Origin: a virus
Virus record (IMG/VR): IMGVR_UViG_3300021368_002120
Location: 1-20,895 of that record
Reading direction: 5' to 3' (one strand)
Length of the DNA: 20,895 nt
The translations under genes and the position numbers were made by a program. The notes beneath the pieces are model-generated. The model saw nothing but the letters and a program-made list of their open reading frames with translations. It was not told the origin of the DNA and made no database searches. Positions within the stretch are counted from its first letter, which is position 1, and every line of letters starts with the position of its first letter. This document shows positions 6,677 through 12,462 of the stretch, in pieces.

Positions 6677-7264
6677 ATGAAAAAACAAATACTGATAATA
6701 ACAATTTCAATGTTTACAACATTGGGATTGGTTGGTTTTACGGCCAACATTGTATTACCAAAAGTTCAACCAATTAGTACAATAGAAACTAAACCAGTTG
6801 AATTAGTAAAAATTAAAATAGAACCTATTACATTATCAACACCAAGTCAACATGATATGTTTTTAGATGCAATAGGTCATCGAGAATCTTCAAACAGATA
6901 TACTATAACCAATAGATGGGGTTATATGGGAAAATATCAATTCCACAAAAGAACATTAAAATCATTAGGATATGATGTTTCAAAAAAGGAATTTTTAAAT
7001 TCACCACATTTACAAGAACAAGCTATGTTAGACTTACTTAATCATAATAAAAAAATACTTCAAAAGTATATTGATTATTGGGAGGGTAAAACTATTAAAG
7101 GTAAAATAATTACCGAAAGTGGAATTCTAGCAGCTGCTCATTTAGCAGGACCTGGTAATGTTAAGAGATTCTTAAAAGAAGGTAAGGAATTTAAAGACGG
7201 TAATGGTACAAAATTAACTTCTTACCTCACACAATTTAGCGGATACGCACTAAACTTAGATTAA
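6677..7264 (+). CDS. membrane-anchored lysozyme-like/lytic transglycosylase-like protein
   Basis: A 195-residue protein. Residues 1-26 form a Lys-started hydrophobic segment, either a signal peptide or an inner-membrane anchor with the rest outside. Residues about 58-165 look like a lysozyme-superfamily domain: IGHRESSNRY (Glu70 as the likely catalytic acid), WGYMGKYQFH, and GILAAAHLAGPGNVKRFL, which matches the helical end of lytic transglycosylases. It should cleave peptidoglycan for lysis or for late envelope remodelling. It has its own promoter (6619) and strong ribosome site, and the gene after it encodes another membrane protein. The catalytic Glu assignment is by motif only. Confidence 0.82.
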   Translation: MKKQILIITISMFTTLGLVGFTANIVLPKVQPISTIETKPVELVKIKIEPITLSTPSQHDMFLDAIGHRESSNRYTITNRWGYMGKYQFHKRTLKSLGYDVSKKEFLNSPHLQEQAMLDLLNHNKKILQKYIDYWEGKTIKGKIITESGILAAAHLAGPGNVKRFLKEGKEFKDGNGTKLTSYLTQFSGYALNLD

Positions 7265-7265
7265 T

Positions 7266-7541
7266 ATGTTAGAAATATTTACAACTTATAATATTATTAT
7301 AGGGGTTTCTGTTATACTCAATATTGTTTTATTGATTGGAGTTAGAAACCTTTTAAGACAAAATGAACAACTTGAAGATAGAGTTGTTGGAACCGTTCAA
7401 TCAGTTAGAAATAGAGTTGAATCTGCACTCGATGAAATGAGAAGATTGGATACTCGTGAAGCATTTGAAAAGGATGATGAGGTTGGAGTTACTTTCAATG
7501 AGTTAAAAAAGATAGTAGAAGATTTAAATAATCAAATTTAA
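7266..7541 (+). CDS. 91-residue one-pass membrane protein with cytoplasmic coiled coil
   Basis: Residues about 8-26 (YNIIIGVSVILNIVLLIGV) form one membrane helix. The rest is charged and helical (NEQLEDRVVGTVQSVRNRVE, FNELKKIVEDLNNQ), probably a coiled coil. It starts 1 base after the lysozyme-like gene and ends 1 base before the sigma factor start. Similar small anchored coiled-coil proteins seem common in marine T4-like phages (from memory). A spanin or holin role is possible but no lipobox is seen. Function unknown. Confidence 0.75.
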   Translation: MLEIFTTYNIIIGVSVILNIVLLIGVRNLLRQNEQLEDRVVGTVQSVRNRVESALDEMRRLDTREAFEKDDEVGVTFNELKKIVEDLNNQI

Positions 7542-7542
7542 A

Positions 7543-8307
7543 ATGCCAAAACCAAGAAGAAAAAAATCCAAAATATATTTTGGTACACCTGCTCAAGAAG
7601 CAATTATCGAATATAACAAATGTAAAGACCCAAAGAAAAGGTCTAAAATTTACGAAGAAAGAATTAAATATCCTTTTGAAAAACTTGCTGAAAATGTAAT
7701 CAATACATTTAAGTTCACTTACTTTGATGTTCCTAAAAAGGATATCCAAACAGAAGTAGTTTCTACGATGGTAGAAAAAATGCATATGTTTAAAGAAGGT
7801 AAAGGTAGAGCATTTTCTTACTTTACTATTATTGCAAAAAACCATCTTATCTTAAAGAATAATGGAAATTATAAAAGGTGGAAACAAAATGCTCTTCTTT
7901 CAGAAATGCCAGAAACTTGGAATCCTGAAAATGATTTTTATGAAAAAGAAGAAAATAATGAGTTTAAAGAATTTAAAAAAATAATGTTGAGGTATTGGGA
8001 TAATAATTTAAATTCTATTTTTGCCAAGAAAAGAGACTTACAAATTGCAGATGCTATCTTAGAATTATTTAGAAGAAGTGAACACATAGAAAACTTTAAT
8101 AAAAAACATTTATATCTTCTCATAAGAGAAATGACTGATTGCAAAACTCATTATATTACCAAAGTTGTAAATGTAATGAAACAACATCAGAAAAAAATGT
8201 TAAATGAATATCTTGAACATGGTGAATTTAGAGAACCAAAGAAAGAATCTTTTTGGGAACCAAATTCTGAAAATGAAAATCCATATTTAGATAATGATTA
8301 CTTATAA
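7543..8307 (+). CDS. gp55-like late-transcription sigma factor
   Basis: A 254-residue basic protein. Residues about 90-103 (AFSYFTIIAKNHLI), followed by the basic KNNGNYKRWKQN, match the sigma region 2 helix that T4-like late sigma factors use to recognise the -10 element. Residues about 187-230 (HLYLLIREMTDCKTHYITKV, then VNVMKQHQKKMLNEYLE) may correspond to a region-4/flap-binding part. In T4, gp55 directs host RNA polymerase to late promoters that have only a -10 box. Five identical TATATTTATA elements downstream would be natural targets. Identity to gp55 is expected to be low. The C-terminus (about 225-254) is acidic and overlaps the next gene by 14 bases. Confidence 0.78.
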   Translation: MPKPRRKKSKIYFGTPAQEAIIEYNKCKDPKKRSKIYEERIKYPFEKLAENVINTFKFTYFDVPKKDIQTEVVSTMVEKMHMFKEGKGRAFSYFTIIAKNHLILKNNGNYKRWKQNALLSEMPETWNPENDFYEKEENNEFKEFKKIMLRYWDNNLNSIFAKKRDLQIADAILELFRRSEHIENFNKKHLYLLIREMTDCKTHYITKVVNVMKQHQKKMLNEYLEHGEFREPKKESFWEPNSENENPYLDNDYL

Positions 8308-9127
8308 TGATGACATAATACAAGAACCAGAAATTAACTGTCATTCTGATTTGGATTATATTTGGAATGTAAGATTTCAAGATAGAAATAATATAAGCTT
8401 TAATATATTAAAAGAATTTAAATTAGATTCTGAAAATTTATATATAACAAAAATACCCAATAATATTATTAATTACAATTCTATTAATAGTATTTTAGAA
8501 GTAGTTAATTTATTTTTTTATAAAAATAGATATTTAAAAGAATATACTCCTGAATATCATTATAGTTTTTCAAAGAAATGCTTTATGGTAAATGAGTATT
8601 TAAATTCAGATAAAAAATTTCGTTCTCATATTGGCGCTCATTTTCAACCAAGATTAGAAAAAGTAGTACTTCATCCTGGTTCAAATAGATATTTTGTTTT
8701 AGACCTATTTGATGATGATTCTCATGAATTTATATTTTGGAACACAAATGGTATTAAATTTAATTGGATGAGTGAAAATATAATTCCAATGGATACTGAA
8801 CACCGTTTATTTAAGGAATACTTTTTTGGATTAACTCCAGACCATGGTTCGTTAATACCACATTTTTGCAATAGGAAAGATGGTCCCATGAGAGAAGAAT
8901 CTATCGATTATTTCAAAACCGTTCAGAATGTTATTAAAAATTTAAAACTTTATATAAATTCAAACAAGGGAGTGATTCTTCCATTTAAAGTACATGATAA
9001 AGAAAATGCTAATGTAATTTGTACTTTAAAAAATAAAAAAGTAAAAACTTTTTACAAAGCATTATTCATAATATTTTCAAATAACTCTTATGAAGATGAT
9101 GATGTTTATGTAAAAACAAATATTTAG
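8294..9127 (+). CDS. 277-residue protein of unknown function beside the carbamoyltransferase
   Basis: I do not recognise the family. The N-terminal third is Asn/Ile-rich and helical. The middle has a distinct stretch, RSHIGAHFQPRLEKVVLHPG then SNRYFVLDLFDDDSHEFIFW (about residues 110-153), which looks like a folded alpha/beta core. A His/Asp-rich region follows (TPDHGSLIPHFCNRKDG, about 190-206). No signal peptide or membrane segment is seen. Composition is extreme: 14 G/C in 120 bases at 8401-8520 by hand count. It is 20 bases upstream of the carbamoyltransferase, so the two may have been acquired together and act together. The 14-base overlap with the sigma gene marks the insertion edge. 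Confidence 0.75.
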   Translation: MITYNDDIIQEPEINCHSDLDYIWNVRFQDRNNISFNILKEFKLDSENLYITKIPNNIINYNSINSILEVVNLFFYKNRYLKEYTPEYHYSFSKKCFMVNEYLNSDKKFRSHIGAHFQPRLEKVVLHPGSNRYFVLDLFDDDSHEFIFWNTNGIKFNWMSENIIPMDTEHRLFKEYFFGLTPDHGSLIPHFCNRKDGPMREESIDYFKTVQNVIKNLKLYINSNKGVILPFKVHDKENANVICTLKNKKVKTFYKALFIIFSNNSYEDDDVYVKTNI

Positions 9128-9134
9128 TTAAATA

Positions 9135-9144
9135 TATATTTATA
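9135..9144 (+). promoter_or_regulatory. TATATTTATA element, possible late promoter
   Basis: An exact copy of the repeated 10-mer, 3 bases before the carbamoyltransferase ATG. If used as a -10 box the transcript would begin at or after the start codon (leaderless), so this is the weakest of the five copies. The surrounding DNA is nearly all A/T, so chance is possible. Confidence 0.35.
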
Positions 9145-9147
9145 TTT

Positions 9148-10854
9148 ATGAGTTATATTTTAGGAATAAGTTGTGGTTATCATGATAGTGCTGCTTCTCT
9201 TATTAAAGATGGAGTAGTTCTTGCTGCATGTGAAGAAGAACGATTTACTGGTATTAAACATGATTATTCTTTTCCTACAAATACTATAAATTGGATTTAT
9301 AAACAATTTAATATTAGTGGTGATGATATTGATGTTGTTACCTTTTATGATAATCCTGAAACAAAGCTAAATAGAATAAAACGTTCAACACTTCGTGGGG
9401 GTTTATTAAATTACTTCAATAGAAAAAGGATTATAAAAAGAAATAAAATATTTTCAGATAACATAAAAAACGAGATAAAAAAACATACTCATAGTAATGT
9501 AGAAATATTTTTTTCAGACCATCACCTTTCTCATGCTGCCTACTCATATTATACTTCACCATATAATGATGCATTAATTTTAACAGTTGATGGTGTTGGT
9601 GAATGGGAAACTACTTCTTTATATAAAGGAAAGGATAATCAATTGGAAAAAATAGAATCCATAAAATTTCCACACTCACTTGGAATGTTGTATTCTGCTT
9701 TTACTGCGTATCTTGGATTTAGACCAAACGAAGGTGAATATAAAGTAATGGGATTGGCACCATATGGTAATCCAATAAAGTATTTACAAAACTTTAAAAA
9801 ACTATATACTGAAAAAGAAAATGGAGATTTTAAATTAAATATGAAATACTTCACTTATGATTACTCAGATACTCAGATGTTTAATTATAAGTTACCTATG
9901 GTATTTAAAATGCCTCCAAGAACACCTGGTTCTAAAATTACTCAAAAACATAAAGATATTGCTTCCACATTACAGCATGAGTATGAGTATTTATTTTTTA
10001 AACTTTTAAAAAGATTATCAAACTTAGGTACTACTAAAAATTTATGTTTAGGTGGTGGGTGTGCATACAATGGAACTGCAAATGGAAAAGTATTAAAACA
10101 AACTTCATTTCAAAAGTTATATATACCACCTGCTCCATCTGATTCCGGTTCTGCCATAGGTTCTGCGTTATACTACTATTATTTGGTAAATAAAGATTCT
10201 AAAAGAATTGCAAATGAAAATCCATATCTTGGTCCATATTACACCAAAGAAGAAATTCAACCTATATTACAAGAATTTGAAGATAAAATAGAATATAAAT
10301 GGAATATACATACCTCAATTATAGATGAAGTTACTGATTACATTAAAGATAACAAAGTAGTTGGTTGGTTTGAAGGAAGAATGGAGTTTGGTGCAAGGGC
10401 ATTGGGAAACAGAAGTATTCTTGCAAATCCAAGAGACCCTGATATGAAAAGAAAACTTAACTCAGTAGTAAAAAAGAGAGAAGGGTTTAGACCATTTGCT
10501 CCGATTGTAAAAAAAGAATCAGAACATAAATATTTTATTGTAGATGGCGAAGTTCCATATATGAATCAAGTTGTATTGGTAAGAGAAGAACATCGAGATA
10601 ATTTACCTGCTATTACTCATGTAGATGGTTCTGCTCGAATCCAAACCCTTGAAAAAAAGAATCACCATAGAATGTGGAGGATATTGGATTCTCTTGAAGA
10701 AAAAAATAAATATCCTATTGTACTAAACACATCATTCAACTTAAAAGACCAAACAATGGTGTTAGACCCCAAAACTGCAATACAAACATTTCTTAATTGT
10801 GATATGGATTTGTTAGTTATTGAAAACTTCATTATTAAGAAAAAAACACTTTAA
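9148..10854 (+). CDS. NodU/CmcH/TobZ-family carbamoyltransferase
   Basis: A 568-residue protein with the full two-domain architecture. N-terminal Kae1-like domain: MSYILGISCGYHDSAASL, the metal/nucleotide motif SDHHLSHAAYSYY (residues about 120-135), LTVDGVGEW, FRPNEGEYKVMGLAPYG and CLGGGCAYN. C-terminal YrdC-like-coupled domain: GRMEFGARALGNRSILANPR, RPFAPIV and LNTSFNLKDQ. The family uses carbamoyl phosphate and ATP to make carbamoyl-AMP and carbamoylates hydroxyls of sugars, antibiotics or, in some phages, 5-hydroxymethylcytosine in DNA. The substrate here is unknown. Its neighbours are the unknown 277-residue protein upstream and the exported protein downstream. All usual motifs are intact and the length is normal. 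Confidence 0.94.
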   Translation: MSYILGISCGYHDSAASLIKDGVVLAACEEERFTGIKHDYSFPTNTINWIYKQFNISGDDIDVVTFYDNPETKLNRIKRSTLRGGLLNYFNRKRIIKRNKIFSDNIKNEIKKHTHSNVEIFFSDHHLSHAAYSYYTSPYNDALILTVDGVGEWETTSLYKGKDNQLEKIESIKFPHSLGMLYSAFTAYLGFRPNEGEYKVMGLAPYGNPIKYLQNFKKLYTEKENGDFKLNMKYFTYDYSDTQMFNYKLPMVFKMPPRTPGSKITQKHKDIASTLQHEYEYLFFKLLKRLSNLGTTKNLCLGGGCAYNGTANGKVLKQTSFQKLYIPPAPSDSGSAIGSALYYYYLVNKDSKRIANENPYLGPYYTKEEIQPILQEFEDKIEYKWNIHTSIIDEVTDYIKDNKVVGWFEGRMEFGARALGNRSILANPRDPDMKRKLNSVVKKREGFRPFAPIVKKESEHKYFIVDGEVPYMNQVVLVREEHRDNLPAITHVDGSARIQTLEKKNHHRMWRILDSLEEKNKYPIVLNTSFNLKDQTMVLDPKTAIQTFLNCDMDLLVIENFIIKKKTL

Positions 10855-10887
10855 TTTTACATTTACATAACATATTCTTAACATTGG

Positions 10888-10897
10888 TATATTTATA
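10888..10897 (+). promoter_or_regulatory. TATATTTATA late-promoter-like element
   Basis: An exact copy of the 10-mer, 16 bases before the ATG of the exported protein and followed by AAAGAGG as a ribosome site. No convincing TTG box is seen at the -33 distance, as expected for a -10-only late promoter. Confidence 0.6.
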
Positions 10898-10913
10898 CTA
10901 AAGAGGAATTATT

Positions 10914-11285
10914 ATGAAAGAACAATTATTCAAAGTAAGGATTGTTCAAATGATAGCAATCCTATTATTTTCTCTGTGTACATTTCCACTCTTTGGACAA
11001 AACAAAGTTATTACACAGATAGACAACAATCTTTACGAGTATAGAGCTTACAACGAAGATGGTTCTATACACCAAAAAGGAACATACATCGGAACAGAAG
11101 ATGGTAAATTATTAGTCCACTCTTATTGGCGTAATGATGTGGGTACAAAAGCTCTCTATAACAAAGGAAAGTTAGTTTGGATTAAACCTAAAGGACAATC
11201 TCGTTATACTTATGAGCAGATAGAGTACGAACAGATGAAGGCTGAACTCAAAAGATTAAAAGCAATCGTAGCTCTAAATGATTAA
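10914..11285 (+). CDS. exported small protein with YwqK/MORN-like repeats, Bacteroidota type
   Basis: A 123-residue protein. Residues about 10-29 (VQMIAILLFSLCTFPLFGQN) form a signal peptide ending in the Phe-Gly-Gln style common in Bacteroidota, with cleavage probably before Gln29 or Asn30. The mature part has short Gly/Tyr-rich beta repeats (YEYRAYNEDGSIHQKGTYIG, then DGKLLVHSYWRN, then ALYNKGKLVW), like YwqK/MORN-type repeats in flavobacterial secreted proteins, and a C-terminal helix (EQMKAELKRLKAIVAL). It has its own promoter, ribosome site and terminator, so it is a monocistronic unit and looks like a host-derived cargo gene. It may act in the periplasm or on the host surface. Function unknown. 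Confidence 0.82.
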   Translation: MKEQLFKVRIVQMIAILLFSLCTFPLFGQNKVITQIDNNLYEYRAYNEDGSIHQKGTYIGTEDGKLLVHSYWRNDVGTKALYNKGKLVWIKPKGQSRYTYEQIEYEQMKAELKRLKAIVALND

Positions 11286-11317
11286 AAAACTGGTCGTAGA
11301 ATAAAGTGGCTAGTAAC

Positions 11318-11350
11318 AAAACCCAACTCAAAAAGTTGGGTTTTTTATTT
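11318..11350 (+). terminator. intrinsic terminator after the exported-protein gene
   Basis: A perfect inverted repeat AACCCAACT / AGTTGGGTT (11320-11328 and 11334-11342) with a 5-base loop is followed by a T tract. It is 32 bases after the stop codon. Confidence 0.88.
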
Positions 11351-11360
11351 GATACCCAAT

Positions 11361-11407
11361 AGAGTTCACACAATCGGTGTGAAAATTAAAAGTGAACTTT
11401 TTTTATT
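11361..11407 (+). terminator. second terminator or attenuator-like element with alternative hairpins
   Basis: AGTTCAC (11363-11369) can pair with GTGAACT (11392-11398), followed by a seven-T run, giving a terminator with a 22-base loop. The same left arm, as TTCACAC (11365-11371), can instead pair with GTGTGAA (11377-11383) with a 5-base loop. The two folds exclude each other, like an antiterminator/terminator pair. It may also be only a backup terminator. Confidence 0.45.
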
Positions 11408-11492
11408 ATATATACAATAGTTATTTATTGGATATCCGCTGTTTTGGAATATGGAAAAGTTATTTTTCTTAAAATAAACAAAGGAGAACAAT

Positions 11493-11723
11493 ATGGATTT
11501 TTTAAACAAAATTGGCTCATGGGCTGATGAATTAACAAAAATCGGTATTAGTATCATCGCTCTTGGAGTAGTACTTGAAGTATTATTCAAAGGTGCAAAC
11601 ATTCCTTTCTGGCCAAATGTATCAGTAGTTGATAACATCATGGGTATATTGGGAAGTTTGAGTGCTGAAGGTCTATTAGGACTGGTTGGTGCTTTTGTAC
11701 TTTACCACATTATTAAGAAGTAA
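11493..11723 (+). CDS. 76-residue two-helix membrane protein
   Basis: Two hydrophobic segments at residues about 15-32 (TKIGISIIALGVVLEVLF) and 58-74 (EGLLGLVGAFVLYHIIK) are joined by FWPNVSVVDNIMGILG. The N-terminus is amphipathic (MDFLNKIGSWADEL) and the end is Lys-Lys. A good AAAGGAG site lies 8 bases before the ATG, and a strong terminator follows. Size and topology suit a holin-like or small virion membrane protein. Related short proteins seem frequent in marine T4-like phages (memory, unverified). No promoter is clear; a TATATATACA stretch at 11407-11416 is a weak candidate. Expression is expected to be high and independent of neighbours. Confidence 0.8.
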   Translation: MDFLNKIGSWADELTKIGISIIALGVVLEVLFKGANIPFWPNVSVVDNIMGILGSLSAEGLLGLVGAFVLYHIIKK

Positions 11724-11760
11724 ATTTTAAACTTAATAATTTCAGAACGCGTTAAAAACT

Positions 11761-11789
11761 AAACCCCCACAGAAAGGTGGGGGTTTTTT
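11761..11789 (+). terminator. strong intrinsic terminator after the small membrane protein
   Basis: A perfect 10-bp inverted repeat, AAACCCCCAC / GTGGGGGTTT (11761-11770 and 11777-11786), with a 6-base loop is followed by T residues. Its T tract runs into the TATATTTATA element at 11789. Confidence 0.93.
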
Positions 11790-11798
11790 ATATTTATA
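11789..11798 (+). promoter_or_regulatory. TATATTTATA late-promoter-like element
   Basis: An exact copy of the 10-mer joined directly to the T tract of the preceding terminator. Transcription would start near 11803-11806, just at the first hairpin of the leader. Confidence 0.6.
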
Positions 11799-11801
11799 TG
11801 T

Positions 11802-11900
11802 AGACCGTGTGGACTGGTCTTTACAATACAGTCGCGGGTGGAGTGAACGCATCCGAAACAATCGTTGCATATGTTGAACCTTTAAAAGAAAGGATTTGAT
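11802..11900 (+). ncRNA. GC-rich, possibly structured leader or small RNA
   Basis: Positions 11801-11880 are 49% G/C by hand count (39 of 80), against about 30% nearby. Inverted repeats: AGACC/GGTCT (11802-11806, 11816-11820; 9-base loop), GACTG/CAGTC (11812-11816, 11829-11833; competing with the first) and CGGGTG/CATCCG (11835-11840, 11850-11855; 9-base loop, one G-T pair). The loops GTGTGGACT and GAGTGAACG match at 6 of 9 positions. It is bounded by a promoter-like element upstream and a terminator downstream at 12012, so an RNA of about 210 nt is predicted. A coding alternative is listed separately. Confidence 0.35.
11807..11899 (+). CDS. possible 30-residue peptide, GTG start
   Basis: An open frame reads VWTGLYNTVAGGVNASETIV then AYVEPLKERI and stops 1 base before the next ATG. 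The composition is protein-like. There is no ribosome site, and the GTG would sit almost at the predicted transcript start, so it would need leaderless initiation. It competes with the structured-RNA reading of the same bases. Confidence 0.25.
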   Translation: MWTGLYNTVAGGVNASETIVAYVEPLKERI

Positions 11901-11981
11901 ATGAGCAAAGATGAATTATTAATGGCACTTGAACCAAACCAAGGCCATCTTCAAGCTCTCCAAGAAGAGAAGAAGAAATAG
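11901..11981 (+). CDS. 26-residue charged peptide
   Basis: MSKDELLMALEPNQGHLQAL followed by QEEKKK. An AGAAAGGA ribosome site lies 6 bases before the ATG, and a strong terminator begins 6 bases after the stop. It is therefore the only well-supported ORF of a short transcription unit with its own promoter-like element and terminator. The peptide would be a single amphipathic helix with a Lys-rich tail. Function unknown; small phage peptides of this kind often bind host RNA polymerase or other host proteins, which is only a possibility here. Confidence 0.55.
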   Translation: MSKDELLMALEPNQGHLQALQEEKKK

Positions 11982-11987
11982 AGACTG

Positions 11988-12012
11988 AACCTCTCTTCGG
12001 AGAGGTTTTTTT
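11988..12012 (+). terminator. intrinsic terminator with UUCG tetraloop
   Basis: A perfect 8-bp inverted repeat AACCTCTC / GAGAGGTT closed by a TTCG tetraloop (11996-11999) is followed by a seven-T run. UUCG loops are exceptionally stable. The T tract is followed by the next promoter-like element at 12019. Confidence 0.94.
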
Positions 12013-12018
12013 ATTCAC

Positions 12019-12028
12019 TATATTTATA
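12019..12028 (+). promoter_or_regulatory. TATATTTATA late-promoter-like element for the virion operon
   Basis: An exact copy of the 10-mer, 22 bases before the ATG at 12051 and directly after a strong terminator. The position suits the start of the structural-gene operon. Confidence 0.65.
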
Positions 12029-12050
12029 TACAACATAATATGGTATAATA

Positions 12051-12461
12051 ATGAGTACAAATTTTGAATTATTTCCTGGTAAGAACCTAAGTGGATTGTT
12101 TGAGGATATATACAAAAATCAACAAAACAAAAAACAAAGGATTTCAGAACTAATCGCTGAAATGAAGAAAGTGATTAGACATGCAGGCGATATGGCCGTA
12201 ATTGGTCCAATCATCAAAGATTTAATTGATACCTCAGTTCGTAACGATGAATCACTAATAAAAATGGCAGCAATTGCTCAACGAATCATAGGTGCCCAAC
12301 ACAAAGCAGAAGGGGATAGTGGATTCCTATCAGATGAAGAAAAAGAACAACTTCTAAAACAATTAGATGAAACAATTGCAGAAGTTTCTGATGAACATGA
12401 TATAAAGGTTGATGAACTTACTAATGAAATTGAGGAACTAAAACAAAAAGTAAATAAATAA
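12051..12461 (+). CDS. 136-residue helical protein at the head of the virion module
   Basis: A mostly helical, acidic protein. A conserved-looking core, LSGLFEDIYKNQQNKKQRIS then a pattern IGPIIKDLIDTSVRNDESLI, spans residues about 14-75. A C-terminal coiled coil follows (LKQLDETIAEVSDEHDIKVD then ELTNEIEELKQKVNK, about 103-136). No signal peptide or membrane helix is seen. The first-gene position before structural genes suggests a virion or assembly role. I do not recognise a T4 counterpart with confidence. It is followed by the next gene after 1 base. Confidence 0.8.
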   Translation: MSTNFELFPGKNLSGLFEDIYKNQQNKKQRISELIAEMKKVIRHAGDMAVIGPIIKDLIDTSVRNDESLIKMAAIAQRIIGAQHKAEGDSGFLSDEEKEQLLKQLDETIAEVSDEHDIKVDELTNEIEELKQKVNK

Positions 12462-12462
12462 G

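Noticed and set aside
8357-8364. TATATTTG, an exact TAnnTTTG box
   Set aside because: Lies inside the coding region of the 277-residue protein, without a TTG at the right distance and with no gene start nearby.
11801-11880. tRNA gene in the GC-rich stretch
   Set aside because: There are stem-like inverted repeats, but no T-loop pattern (GGTTCRA), no 7-bp acceptor stem and no 7-base anticodon loop in the right place.
11821-12060. 79-residue minus-strand ORF covering the mini-unit
   Set aside because: It would run through the terminator hairpin and promoter-like element and has no ribosome site; all neighbouring genes are on the + strand.
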